DNA of 64,000 bases, from contig NZ_JALEBH010000002.1 of assembly GCF_022758885.1 (NCBI RefSeq), positions 1,131,501 through 1,195,500 on the forward strand, in the 5' to 3' direction. This document shows positions 29,812 through 39,075 of this stretch, in pieces. Numbering within the stretch: the stretch's first letter is position 1; each line of letters starts with the position of its first letter. A model generated the notes under the pieces. The model ran no database searches, was not told the origin of the DNA, and saw nothing but the letters and a program-made list of their open reading frames with translations. The translations under genes and the position numbers were made by a program. The DNA is from Sphingobium sp. BYY-5. Its GTDB lineage: Bacteria; Pseudomonadota; Alphaproteobacteria; Sphingomonadales; Sphingomonadaceae.

Positions 29812-29849
29812 CCGATCGCGTCGGTGAGCTTGATCGTTATTATGCGGCT

Positions 29850-30863
29850 TTAATGGGTGGCCAGATAGGCGTCCAGTCGCGCCAGATGCGCCACTATCGT
29901 CTGTTCGGGCAGGAAGGAGCCGGTGAAGCTGTTGCGGGCGAGGGTCGCCAGTTGCGCCTTGTCCAAATCGCGCGCCGCCGCAACCGCGCGATAATTGTCG
30001 GCGACATAGCCGCCGAAATAGGCGGGATCGTCGGAATTGATCGTGGCGCGCAGGCCCAGGTCCAGCATCCGGTCGATCGGATGATCTGCCAAATCGTCGA
30101 CCACGCATAATTTGAGGTTGGAGAGCGGGCAGACGGTCAGCGTCATCCCTTCCTGCGCGAGTCGGCCGACCAGGGCATCATCTTCCAGCGACCGGTTGCC
30201 ATGATCGATCCGGTCGACGCGCAACAGGTCGAGCGCCTCATAGACATAGGCGGGCGGGCCTTCCTCCCCGGCATGGGCGACGAGGCGAAGGCCCTTGGCT
30301 GCGGCGGCAGCGAAGACGCGGGCGAATTTCTCCGGCGGATGGCCCACTTCGGAGGAATCGAGGCCGACGGCGGCGATCCGGTCGAGCCAGGGGTCCGCAG
30401 CGGCGAGCGTCTCGAACGCCTCCGCCTCGCTCAGATGGCGCAGGAAGGAGAGGATGAGCGCGCTGCTGATACCGTGGCGCGCCTGCGCATCGGCCATGGC
30501 GGAGAGCAGGCCTTCGATCACCACGGCGAAGGGAATGCCGCGATCGGTGTGCGTCTGGGGATCGAACATGATTTCGGCATGGACGACGCCATCCGCCGCC
30601 GCCCGGTCGAAATAGGCAACGGCCAGATCATGGAAATCCTGCTGCGTCCGCAACACGTCCGCCCCGGCATAATAGATGTCGAGGAAATCCTGGAGATTGC
30701 TGAACGCATAAGCGGCGCGGACATCCTCTACGGTGGCGTAGGGGATGGGCACGCCGTTGCGCTGGGCGAAGGCGAACATCTGTTCCGGCTCCAGGCTGCC
30801 CTCGATATGCAGATGGAGTTCGGCCTTGGGCAGGCCGAGGATGAAAGTGTCGAGATCGGTCAT
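29850..30863 (-). CDS. Adenine deaminase (ADA-superfamily, Aah1/PA0148-like)
   Basis: About 337 residues from the ATG at 30863, which directly precedes LPKAELHLHIEGSLEPEQ, the first metal motif. Further motifs are LVAHAGEEGPP, RIDHGNRSL and the second metal motif SDDPAYFGGYVADNY. The S-D-D-P-A-Y-F-G-G-Y wording is characteristic of ADA-like enzymes that act on free adenine rather than adenosine, an assignment from family knowledge. It makes hypoxanthine for xanthine dehydrogenase. It is the last gene of the 17-gene operon, 51 bases after the guanine deaminase stop. Confidence 0.82.
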   Translation of the reverse strand: MTDLDTFILGLPKAELHLHIEGSLEPEQMFAFAQRNGVPIPYATVEDVRAAYAFSNLQDFLDIYYAGADVLRTQQDFHDLAVAYFDRAAADGVVHAEIMFDPQTHTDRGIPFAVVIEGLLSAMADAQARHGISSALILSFLRHLSEAEAFETLAAADPWLDRIAAVGLDSSEVGHPPEKFARVFAAAAAKGLRLVAHAGEEGPPAYVYEALDLLRVDRIDHGNRSLEDDALVGRLAQEGMTLTVCPLSNLKLCVVDDLADHPIDRMLDLGLRATINSDDPAYFGGYVADNYRAVAAARDLDKAQLATLARNSFTGSFLPEQTIVAHLARLDAYLATH

Positions 30864-30914
30864 CGTGGAACTGTGGCCGCCAACGGCGCCGAATGCCAGA
30901 GGGCGATGCAAAAA

Positions 30915-32219
30915 TCAGGATGCCGCACGAACGCTTCCCGCCCTTTCCCAGGCGCAATCGCCCATGATGTAGGTGCGGGCGACGGCGCGGTCGTCACCCA
31001 ATATCTGGAGCGCGAACAGCCGGTCGGCGAGCGGGGCGTTGCGGGTCCGGCGCGCAAGCAAGGGTGTCGATTCGCTGTCCAGCACGACGAAATCGGCCTC
31101 CTGTCCCGGTTCCAGGCCGCCGACCCGATCGGCGATGTGGAGCAGCGCGGCGCTGCCAGCGGTAGCCAGATATAGGGCACGGAACGGATCGAGCGGATAA
31201 TGGCGCGACAGGGCCGCCTGATACGCCAGACCCGCCGTGTGGAGCAGAGAGAAAGACGTGCCCGCGCCAACGTCGGTGCCAATGCCAATGCGGACGCCAT
31301 GCGCGTCCGCCTGTCCGAAGTCGAAGAAGCCCGATCCCAGGAACAGGTTGGAACTGGGGCAGGTCGCGATCCCCGCACCGCTTTCGGCCAGCCGGGCGCA
31401 AGCGCGGTCAGGCAGATGGACGCCATGGGCGAAGACCGAGCGGTCGCCGACCAGCCCGAATCGGTCATAGGCGTCGAGATAGTCCAGTGCCTGCGGGAAG
31501 CGACCGGCCACGGCGGCGCATTCGCGCAGATTTTCGGCCAGATGGGTATGCAGCAGCACGTCGGGATGGTCGGCGAGCAGCGCCCCGGCGACATGAAGCT
31601 GCGCATCCGACGATGTCAGCGCGAAGCGCGGCGTCACCGCATAGCCCAGCCGCCCGCGTCCGCGCCACCGGCGGATCAGGGTCTCGCTCTCGTCGCGGCT
31701 GGAATCGATCGTATCGGCCAGTCCTTCCGGGCCAAGGTCCATCAATACCTTGCCCGACAATAATCGCATCTTCCGGTCGAGCGCAGCATCGAACAGCGCA
31801 TCGACCGAATGGGCATGGACGGTCGGAAACACCAGGGCGCTGGTGGTGCCGTTGCGCAGCAGTTCGTCGAGGAAGACGGCCGCCGTCCGCTGGGCATGGG
31901 CGCGATCGGCAAAGGCCTTTTCGGCCGGGAAGATATGGCGGTCGAGCCAGTCGAGCAACTGTTCGCCATGGGAGGCGATATGGTCCATCTGCGCATAATG
32001 GACATGGGCGTCGATGAAGCCGGGGACGATCAGGCCCGGCAGAGGCTCGATCGCGAGGCCTGGCCAGCGGTCGGCCAGCGTCGCATGATCGCCCCGCGCG
32101 ACGATGATGCCGTCTTCCACGACCAGCAGCCCGTCCGGCTCGTGCCGGATCGCGTCGGGGTGACGATGCGGATCGCGTGATACCGACAGGAGTTCGCCGC
32201 GAAATCCCCGGATCGTCAT
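30915..32219 (-). CDS. guaD: Guanine deaminase
   Basis: A 434-residue amidohydrolase starting at the ATG at 32219, overlapping the xdhC stop as ATGA. Motifs in order are PGFIDAHVHYAQMDHIASHG, LLHTHLAENLREC, FAHGVHLPDRACARL and GIGTDVGAGTSFSLL, all typical of GuaD; D-A-H-V-H-Y-x-Q is diagnostic. It converts guanine to xanthine plus ammonia, supplying the dehydrogenase encoded just upstream. Confidence 0.92.
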   Translation of the reverse strand: MTIRGFRGELLSVSRDPHRHPDAIRHEPDGLLVVEDGIIVARGDHATLADRWPGLAIEPLPGLIVPGFIDAHVHYAQMDHIASHGEQLLDWLDRHIFPAEKAFADRAHAQRTAAVFLDELLRNGTTSALVFPTVHAHSVDALFDAALDRKMRLLSGKVLMDLGPEGLADTIDSSRDESETLIRRWRGRGRLGYAVTPRFALTSSDAQLHVAGALLADHPDVLLHTHLAENLRECAAVAGRFPQALDYLDAYDRFGLVGDRSVFAHGVHLPDRACARLAESGAGIATCPSSNLFLGSGFFDFGQADAHGVRIGIGTDVGAGTSFSLLHTAGLAYQAALSRHYPLDPFRALYLATAGSAALLHIADRVGGLEPGQEADFVVLDSESTPLLARRTRNAPLADRLFALQILGDDRAVARTYIMGDCAWERAGSVRAAS

Positions 32220-33136
32220 GCGATCCTCAATTGCAGCAATTGGGCCAGCACGGCGATGGCGATGACGTCGGGTTCCTTGCCGGTGACGCCGGCAACCCCG
32301 ATCGGCGATGTCAGCCGACTGCGGCTTGGCGCATCGATACCGTCGCGCTCCAGCCGCGCGTGGAATCGCGCGCGCTTGGTGGCGGAACCGATCAGGCCGA
32401 TGAAGGCGCAGGGCGGGCGGCGGAGGGCGGCGTGGGTCAATCGATAGTCCAATCCATGGTCGTGGGTCAGGATCAGGATGGCGGCGTCGTCCGGCGCGTC
32501 GGCGACGCATTGTTCGATCGCGGCTTCGGGCACGACAGCGACGCCCTCGATCGTCTCGAACACCGGGCGGGTGTCGAACCAGGACAGGCGGAAGGGCAGA
32601 TTGGCGGCATGGCGCGCGATCGCCTGTCCCACATGGCCTGCGCCGAACAGATAGAGCGGCCTGCGATGCTGGCCGATGATCTCGGCCAGGCTGTCGCCCG
32701 CGCGGGGACGGTCGCCGCGCGCGGACAGGCCGGACGGCATGGCATGGTCGTTGACGTGGCGCGCCACCCGATCGGTCATGAAGGTCGATACCAGGATGCG
32801 CTCCTCCGTCGCGTCCGCGATCCAGCCAAGGTCGGCCGGATCGACATGTTCGACCAGCAGCCTCACCCGCCCGCCGCAGCACTGGCCCAGCAGCGGACCG
32901 AGCGGATAGTCCTGTACGCGCCAGCTTCCCGGCGGGTGCGCCAATATCGTGCGCGCCTGCTCCACCGCGCGAAATTCGAGCTGGCCGCCGCCAATCGTGC
33001 CTTGGAGTGCATCGGCCGTGACCAGCATACGGGTGCCCGCACCGCGCGGCGCGGAGCCTTCGCTCGCCACGATGCTGACCAGTGCGCTCGGTTCCTTGCC
33101 CGCGACATCGCGCAGCCAGCCCAGCCATTCGGTCAT
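32216..33136 (-). CDS. xdhC: Xanthine dehydrogenase accessory protein XdhC
   Basis: A 306-residue protein with the N-terminal XdhC/CoxI domain (ALVSIVASEGSAPRGAGTRM, GTIGGGQLEFRAVEQA) and a C-terminal Rossmann domain (LYLFGAGHVGQAIARHAANL). XdhC binds molybdenum cofactor, sees to its sulfuration and loads it into XdhB. Both ends overlap their neighbours as ATGA, so translation with xdhB and guaD is coupled. Confidence 0.92.
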   Translation of the reverse strand: MTEWLGWLRDVAGKEPSALVSIVASEGSAPRGAGTRMLVTADALQGTIGGGQLEFRAVEQARTILAHPPGSWRVQDYPLGPLLGQCCGGRVRLLVEHVDPADLGWIADATEERILVSTFMTDRVARHVNDHAMPSGLSARGDRPRAGDSLAEIIGQHRRPLYLFGAGHVGQAIARHAANLPFRLSWFDTRPVFETIEGVAVVPEAAIEQCVADAPDDAAILILTHDHGLDYRLTHAALRRPPCAFIGLIGSATKRARFHARLERDGIDAPSRSRLTSPIGVAGVTGKEPDVIAIAVLAQLLQLRIA

Positions 33137-35442
33137 CGGGCACGATGCTCCGTCACCGCGCGCAGGATGCGTTCGGGCGTGGCGGGCGCATCAAGGCGAG
33201 GGAGCGCGCGGACATCGGGCGCCACCGCCGCCACGGCGCGGGTCAGGGCCGAGAAGACCGAGATGGCGAGCATGAAGGGCGGTTCGCCGACGGCCTTGGA
33301 TCGGTTGATGGTGGGTTCCACATTCTGGCCGTCCCACAAGGTGATCGTCATATGGGACGGCCGATCCGACGCGGTCGGGATCTTGTAGGTCGCAGGCGAA
33401 TGGGTGAGGAGGCGGCCCCGATCGTCGAAGATCAGCTCCTCCGTGGTCAGCCACCCCTGTCCCTGGATGAAGCCGCCCTCAATCTGGCCGATGTCTATCA
33501 CCGGATTGAGCGAGCGACCGACATCGTGGAGGATATCAACGGCCAGCACCTTATGCTCGCCGGTCAGCGTGTCGATCGCCACTTCCGACACCGCCGCGCC
33601 ATAGGCGAAATAATAGAAGGGGCGGCCCTGATGCGCGGCCCGGTCATAGGCGATGCCCGGTGTGGCATAATAGCCGGTGGCGGCGAGCGAGATGCGGCCG
33701 ACATGCGCTTTGCGGCAGAGCTGGGCGAAGGACAGGAGCTCGGCCCCGGCGAGGATACCTTCGGGCGTGAAATGCACGTCGCTGTCGCTGCAGCCGAAGG
33801 TCCGGGCGAGGAAGCCGGTCAGGCGATCGCGTATCGTCATCGCCGCGTTGTAGGCAGCCATGCCGTTGAGGTCCGCACCCGAGGAGGCGGCGGTGGCCGA
33901 CGTGTTGGGCACCTTGTCGGTGCGGGTCGCGGTGATCCGCACCCGATCGATTGGCACGGCGAAGACGTCGGCGACCACTTGCGCGACCTTGATATAGAGG
34001 CCCTGGCCCATCTCCGTGCCGCCATGGTTGATCTGGATCGAGCCGTCGGCATAGACCAGTACCAGCGCGCCCGCTTGGTTGAGATGGGTGGTGGTGAAGC
34101 TGATCCCGAACTTGACCGGGGTGAGGGCGATCCCCTTCTTGATGACCGGACTGGCCGTGTTGAAGGCGGCGATCGCGGCGCTGCGGGCCTCATAGCGGGC
34201 GTCTGTGCGCAGCCGGGCGATGATCTGCGGTGCGATATTGTCGGTTATCGTCATGCCATAGGGCGTCACGTCGCGGCCTGGGCCGTAGAGATTGATGCGC
34301 CGGACCTCCAGCGGATCATGCCCCAGATGCGCGGCAACTTCATCCATGATCCGCTCGATCGCCAGCATCCCCTGCGGCCCGCCAAAGCCTCGAAAGGCGG
34401 TGTCGGACACGGTGTTGGTCTTGAGCCGTTCCGAGACGATCTCGACATCGGGCAGCCAGTAGCAATTGTCGGCATGGAACATCGCCCGGTCGTTGATCGC
34501 CGGGGACAGATCGACCGTGGCGCCGCAGCGTGAGGCGAGGCGCAAGCGCAGCGCCAGCACGTGGCCTTCATCATCGAAGCCAACGTCATAGCCGATGCGG
34601 AAGGCATGGCGCTTCCCGGTCATCACCATGTCGTCGTCGCGGTCGCAGCGGAACTTGGTCGGGCGGCCGGTCCTGTCCGCCACCAGCGCCGCCGCCGCCG
34701 CGAATAGCGCGGCCTGCGTCTCCTTGCCCCCGAAAGCACCACCCATGCGCCGCACCTCCACCGTCACGTCGGCGGAGCTGCGGTGGAGCATGTGGGCGAC
34801 CAGATGCTGGACCTCGCTGGGATGCTGGGTGGAACTCAGGATATGGATCTGGCCGTCCTCGCCGGGGGTGGCGACCGCGACCTGCCCCTCCAGGTAGAAA
34901 TGATCCTGCCCGCCCATGTCGAAGCCGCCGGCCAGGCAATGGGGCGCCGTCGCCAGCGCGGCATTGGCGTCACCGCGCGCCATGCGCTGGGTCGGTTCGA
35001 TCAGCGATCCCGCCGCCCGCGCCGCCTCGATCGTCAGGCTGGCGGGCAGCGGCTCATAGTCGATGCGGCCAAGGCGCGCGGCCTTGCGCGCAGCGCGCTG
35101 ACTGGTGGCGGCGACCAGAAAGACCGCCTGCCCGACGCACAGGACTTCGCCGTCGGCCAGCAGCCGGTCGTCGCCTGCGACCGGGCTGACGTCATTGGCG
35201 CCGGTTATGTCGGCGGCGGTGAAGACATGCACTACACCCTCGGCGGCGCGGACGGCGGACAGGTCCATGGCCAGGATGCGAGCATGGGCATGGGCGCTCT
35301 GGCCGAAGGCGAGATGCAGCATGTCCGCCGGTTCCGGCCCGTCGTCAGCGTAGCGGGCGGCGCCGGTGACATGCAGATGGGCGCTGTCGTGCGGGTGCGA
35401 CGGCTTGGACAGCACGTCCCATGCGGGATCGCGCTCAGCCAT
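33133..35442 (-). CDS. xdhB: Xanthine dehydrogenase, molybdopterin-binding subunit
   Basis: A 769-residue catalytic subunit. The start is the ATG at 35442, overlapping the xdhA stop by 8 bases; a 91-residue upstream extension is out-of-frame xdhA. Molybdenum-site motifs are RRMGGAFGGKETQAALFAAA near residue 230, FRGFGGPQG, QINHGGTEMGQGL, and near the C-terminus SKAVGEPPFMLAISVF, which contains the catalytic Glu. It hydroxylates hypoxanthine and xanthine to urate, with electrons passing through XdhA to NAD or another acceptor. Confidence 0.94.
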   Translation of the reverse strand: MAERDPAWDVLSKPSHPHDSAHLHVTGAARYADDGPEPADMLHLAFGQSAHAHARILAMDLSAVRAAEGVVHVFTAADITGANDVSPVAGDDRLLADGEVLCVGQAVFLVAATSQRAARKAARLGRIDYEPLPASLTIEAARAAGSLIEPTQRMARGDANAALATAPHCLAGGFDMGGQDHFYLEGQVAVATPGEDGQIHILSSTQHPSEVQHLVAHMLHRSSADVTVEVRRMGGAFGGKETQAALFAAAAALVADRTGRPTKFRCDRDDDMVMTGKRHAFRIGYDVGFDDEGHVLALRLRLASRCGATVDLSPAINDRAMFHADNCYWLPDVEIVSERLKTNTVSDTAFRGFGGPQGMLAIERIMDEVAAHLGHDPLEVRRINLYGPGRDVTPYGMTITDNIAPQIIARLRTDARYEARSAAIAAFNTASPVIKKGIALTPVKFGISFTTTHLNQAGALVLVYADGSIQINHGGTEMGQGLYIKVAQVVADVFAVPIDRVRITATRTDKVPNTSATAASSGADLNGMAAYNAAMTIRDRLTGFLARTFGCSDSDVHFTPEGILAGAELLSFAQLCRKAHVGRISLAATGYYATPGIAYDRAAHQGRPFYYFAYGAAVSEVAIDTLTGEHKVLAVDILHDVGRSLNPVIDIGQIEGGFIQGQGWLTTEELIFDDRGRLLTHSPATYKIPTASDRPSHMTITLWDGQNVEPTINRSKAVGEPPFMLAISVFSALTRAVAAVAPDVRALPRLDAPATPERILRAVTEHRAR

Positions 35443-36862
35443 GGACGGCGTCCAGGTCGAGCACCGATACGGTCTGCCCCTGGGCTTTGTGCCACAGGCG
35501 CAGCAGCAGGTTTGCGGCGGCGTCGAGCCGGTAGGTGGCGGTGCCGCGTACGTCGCTGAGCGGGGCGTAGTCCGTGCGCAGGGCGCTGGCGGCCTGTTCC
35601 ATGGTGGCCAGCGTGAAGGGCTGTCCGACCAGCGCGGCTTCGCACAGGCGCGCGCGGCGCGGCGTGGCCGCCATGCCGCCGAAGGCGATGCGCGCGGCGC
35701 TGACGTTCCCATCACGCACAGTCAGATGAAAGGCGCCGCAGACCGCCGAGATGTCACTGTCGAAACGGCGCGACAATTTGGCGATATGGATGACGGCATC
35801 GGGACCGGGCCGGGGAATCCAGAGGCTTTCGACAAATTCCCAGGGGCGACGGTCCTGCTTGCCATAGTCGAGGAAATACTCCTCCAGCTTCATCGTCCGC
35901 CGACCGTCCCGGCTGCGCAATGTCAGTTCGGCGTCCAAGGCGATGAACGCAGGCGGCCCGTCGCCGATCGGCGATCCGTTGGCGATATTGCCGCCGATCG
36001 TCCCGGCGTTGCGGACCTGCAATCCGCCGATCCGCCGGGTCAGTTCGCCAAGATCGGGATGGAGGCGCGCCAAGGCCGCATGGGCATCGGCATAGCGCAC
36101 GCCAGCCCCCAGTCGGACGCCGGCCGGGCTTTCTTCTATCCCCTGCAATTCGGCGATGTCGCCCAGGAAGATCAGCGTGTCGATGGTGCGCAGCCCCTTC
36201 GTCACCCACAGCCCGACATCGGTGGCGCCGGCGACCATGCATGCATCTGGATGGTCGGTGAGGAGGTCGGCCAGCGCGGCGCAACTGCGCGGTGCAAACC
36301 AGCGGCGATCGCCATGCTGGCCGGACACGGTGCGGGCGTCCGCGAGCGCTTTCAGCGCTATGACGGTCCTGCTGTCATCCCGCTGCAGCGGCCCGGTCGC
36401 GTCCGCCGCCGCAAGGATCGGGCCGTAACCGGTGCAACGGCAGAGATTGCCCGCCAATATATCGGCGACCGGCAGGTCGTGGCCGCTGGCGCCGACACTG
36501 CGGCCATAGAGCGACATGACGAAACCGGGCGTGCAGAAGCCGCATTGCGAACTGCCATTGCCGGCCATGCAGGCCTGGAGCGGATTGAGCGCGCCGCCGG
36601 GCGCCAGGCTTTCCACCGTCAGCAGCGCCCTGCCGTCCAGCATCGGCAGGAAGAGGATGCAGGCATTGACCGCGCGCCATGCGATCGCGTCGCCGTCCAG
36701 ATCGCCCAGCAGCACGGTGCAGGCGCCGCAGTCACCCTCGGCGCAGCCTTCCTTGGTGCCGGTGCGACCCATGGCGTAGCGCAGATGGTCGAGCAGGGTG
36801 GCGGTGGGATCAACGTCGGCGATCTCGACCGTTTCACCGTCGAGGAGGAAGCGCACGCTCAT
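35435..36862 (-). CDS. xdhA: Xanthine dehydrogenase, FeS/FAD subunit
   Basis: About 475 residues from the ATG at 36862, one base after uraH. The N-terminal plant-type 2Fe-2S site is EGCAEGDCGACTVLLG with the final Cys in ACILFLP. The second 2Fe-2S site is SQCGFCTPGFVMSLY and GNLCRCTGYGPIL. The FAD domain follows with LVGGATDVG-like CMVAGATDVGLWVT and VRNAGTIGGNIANGSPIGD. All cofactor ligands appear present. It carries electrons from the molybdenum subunit. Confidence 0.94.
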   Translation of the reverse strand: MSVRFLLDGETVEIADVDPTATLLDHLRYAMGRTGTKEGCAEGDCGACTVLLGDLDGDAIAWRAVNACILFLPMLDGRALLTVESLAPGGALNPLQACMAGNGSSQCGFCTPGFVMSLYGRSVGASGHDLPVADILAGNLCRCTGYGPILAAADATGPLQRDDSRTVIALKALADARTVSGQHGDRRWFAPRSCAALADLLTDHPDACMVAGATDVGLWVTKGLRTIDTLIFLGDIAELQGIEESPAGVRLGAGVRYADAHAALARLHPDLGELTRRIGGLQVRNAGTIGGNIANGSPIGDGPPAFIALDAELTLRSRDGRRTMKLEEYFLDYGKQDRRPWEFVESLWIPRPGPDAVIHIAKLSRRFDSDISAVCGAFHLTVRDGNVSAARIAFGGMAATPRRARLCEAALVGQPFTLATMEQAASALRTDYAPLSDVRGTATYRLDAAANLLLRLWHKAQGQTVSVLDLDAVHG

Positions 36863-36863
36863 C

Positions 36864-37199
36864 TCAACTGCCCCGGTAGGTCGAATAGCCATAGGGCGAG
36901 ACGAGCAACGGCACATGATAATGGGCATCCGCGTCGGCAATGCCGAAGTCGAGGACGACGATGTCGAGGAAAGGCGGGTCGGGCAGGTCGACGCCCTGCG
37001 CGCGAAAATAGGCCGCGACGGCAAATTCCAGCCTATAGCGGCCGGGTTCTACCGGGGGCAGGCCGGGGCATCGGCCGTCCGCATCGGTGACGGTGACGAA
37101 CAATATGGTCCCGTCGTCGTCGATCAGGCGCAGCGCGACGGCTGCGGCGGGGCTGCCATGGCTGGTGTCGAGGACATGGGTGGAAAGACTGGCCATCAT
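36864..37199 (-). CDS. uraH: 5-hydroxyisourate hydrolase (transthyretin-like)
   Basis: A 111-residue transthyretin-like protein with all catalytic landmarks: LSTHVLDTSHG at the N-terminus, an Arg in PGRYRLEFAVAAYF, HYHVPLLVSPYGYSTYRGS at the C-terminus ending in the family's Y-R-G-S. It opens the ring of 5-hydroxyisourate to OHCU. The ATG at 37199 overlaps the preceding stop as ATGA and is preferred to the upstream start at 37226. Confidence 0.95.
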   Translation of the reverse strand: MMASLSTHVLDTSHGSPAAAVALRLIDDDGTILFVTVTDADGRCPGLPPVEPGRYRLEFAVAAYFRAQGVDLPDPPFLDIVVLDFGIADADAHYHVPLLVSPYGYSTYRGS

Positions 37200-38626
37200 G
37201 CCGCCTCCTCTGTGGATTTTGGCCATTCGCCGACAAACTCCGCCTCGTCATAGGCGATCAGGTCGGCGACCAGTGCGGTCCGATCATCCAGGAAAAGCTG
37301 GTCGGTGATGCCCTTCACCAATCGCGGCAGCGCGGTCCGCAGGCCCGACAGGGCGGAGGCGGACAGGCCCAGGCTGATGAGCGCGGAATAGTTGAAGGCG
37401 AACAGGCCGTGCAGCGCGGCGGCGGCGCTGCTCGTGCGGGGCAGCAGCTCGAAGCCCGGTCCGAGATAGGGATGCGCGTCGATCAGCGCGTTGGCGCTGC
37501 CCGGCGGCGGCGCGAAGCGATCGGCCCAGCGGGCGATGCCGTCGGCGACGAGGGCAAGTTCCGGGCGCAGGCCGGGATCGCTGACGAGGCCGGTGGACAG
37601 GATAACGAAGTCGAAATCATGACGGCCCTGTGGCGTCGTCACCCGGACCCGATTCTCCGTCTGCTCGACCGCCAGCCAGGGCGCGCCCAGATGCAGGGCA
37701 AAGCCTGGCCATGCGGCGGCGCGGTCGAACGTATCGTTGGTCGGCGGCTGATTGTGCCCCAGGAAGGACGCCATGACCGCATATTTGTCGGCATCGTCCA
37801 GCGCGGGATAGCGGCCGGTGAAACCGACCCGCTCCATGAAGCGGATCGGGTTGATCCGCGGCAGGATGGGTCGGCGGATGAAGACATGGGCCGCCTCGAC
37901 GCCCAGCGCCAGTGCTGCATTGGCATTGTCGAAGGCCGATGCCCCGCCGCCCAATATGCCGATCCGCCTGCCCGCCAGCGCGGCATAGTCGATCGGCGCG
38001 CTGGTATGGGCGTAGAGGGCAGGGGACAGCGCATCGCGGATCATCGCGGGCGTATGCCATTCGCCGCCACCATGGATGCCGGTCGCCAGCACGACCTTGC
38101 GCGTCAGCAGCGGTGGCTGGCTGTCGAGATGCAGGCGATGGATGCCATCCCCCAGCGGCTCGATCAGCGTCAGTCGGGTGTCGTTGCGCACCGGTAGCGC
38201 CAGCACGCGGCGATACCAGCGCAGATAATCCATCCAGTCGCCGCGCGCGATCTTGTCGACCGCCTCCCAGCCCGCCGCGCCATGCTGCGCTTCCCACCAG
38301 GAGCGATAGGTGAGGGCGGGGATACCGAAATCGATCGGGGTGAGATCCTTGGGCGTGCGCAGGGTAATCATCCGCGCATAGGTTTCCCAGGGGCCTTCAT
38401 AGCCTTGGGTATTTTCGTCGATGACGAGGATGTTGGATACCCGTTCGCGCAGCAGGCCGAAGGCGGCGGCAAGCCCGCTCTGCCCACCGCCGACGATCAC
38501 GACGTCATGGACATGGCCCTGCGGATGCGCGCGCGGCCGGGTCCAGTCGGTGCCGCCATGTCCGATCAGGACGAGCTGCCTTGCGAGGTCCGCTTCCAGC
38601 GCGGGCAGGCCGATGGTCGCGCTCAT
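37196..38626 (-). CDS. FAD-dependent monooxygenase, predicted urate hydroxylase (HpyO-like)
   Basis: A 476-residue flavoprotein with an FAD-binding Rossmann motif VVIVGGGQSGLAAAFGLL near residue 42 and a second nucleotide site IGILGGGASAFDNANAALAL near residue 220, plus FVILSTGLVSDPGLRPEL. The layout is that of class B flavin/NAD(P)H monooxygenases. It lies between uraD and uraH with ATGA overlaps on both sides. No cofactor-free uricase, PuuD or HpxO-type gene is in the window, so this protein most likely performs the missing urate to 5-hydroxyisourate step, as reported for HpyO of Xanthomonas. Family is clear; the reaction is inferred from position. Confidence 0.75.
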   Translation of the reverse strand: MSATIGLPALEADLARQLVLIGHGGTDWTRPRAHPQGHVHDVVIVGGGQSGLAAAFGLLRERVSNILVIDENTQGYEGPWETYARMITLRTPKDLTPIDFGIPALTYRSWWEAQHGAAGWEAVDKIARGDWMDYLRWYRRVLALPVRNDTRLTLIEPLGDGIHRLHLDSQPPLLTRKVVLATGIHGGGEWHTPAMIRDALSPALYAHTSAPIDYAALAGRRIGILGGGASAFDNANAALALGVEAAHVFIRRPILPRINPIRFMERVGFTGRYPALDDADKYAVMASFLGHNQPPTNDTFDRAAAWPGFALHLGAPWLAVEQTENRVRVTTPQGRHDFDFVILSTGLVSDPGLRPELALVADGIARWADRFAPPPGSANALIDAHPYLGPGFELLPRTSSAAAALHGLFAFNYSALISLGLSASALSGLRTALPRLVKGITDQLFLDDRTALVADLIAYDEAEFVGEWPKSTEEAA

Positions 38627-39075
38627 GCGACGTCCTTCAGGCGCAGGCGGACGATCTCGCCGATCTGGGCGAGCGCGGTTGCGATCTCTTCGTCGCGACC
38701 ATGGTCGAGACGGCTTTCCATGGCCGCCAATATACCCGCCTTGTCGGTCAGCCGCACGCAGATGATGAAGGGAAAGTCGAAGCGCGCGCGATAGGCGGCG
38801 TTGAGCGCGTGGAAGCGCGCATATTCGTCCGGGGTCAGGCGATCCAGCCCGGCGGAGGCCTGCTCGGCGGCAGACGCCTCGGTCAGCGTCCGGTCGATCG
38901 TCGCCTTGCCCGCCAGTTCTGGGTGGGCGCGGATGAGCGCCAGTTGCTCCTCCGGCGTCGCATCATGGACAACCGCCATCAGATCGGCATGGCGGTCGCC
39001 CGATGATGGCCGTGCGTCGGCGCGCGCCTCCACCCAAGGGCTATGTTCGAACAGCGCATATTTGGGGCGATTCAA
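38623..39075 (-). CDS. uraD: OHCU decarboxylase
   Basis: A 150-residue protein with the catalytic-His segment LALIRAHPELAGKA, GLDRLTPDEYARFHALNAAY and RFDFPFIICVRLTDK, which together define UraD. It decarboxylates 2-oxo-4-hydroxy-4-carboxy-5-ureidoimidazoline to S-allantoin. Overlaps hpxZ and the monooxygenase gene as ATGA on both sides. Confidence 0.94.
   Translation of the reverse strand: MNRPKYALFEHSPWVEARADARPSSGDRHADLMAVVHDATPEEQLALIRAHPELAGKATIDRTLTEASAAEQASAGLDRLTPDEYARFHALNAAYRARFDFPFIICVRLTDKAGILAAMESRLDHGRDEEIATALAQIGEIVRLRLKDVA

Noticed and set aside
35366..37090. Plus-strand open frame of 574 codons
   Set aside because: Antisense shadow of xdhA, which has all its iron-sulfur and FAD motifs on the other strand.
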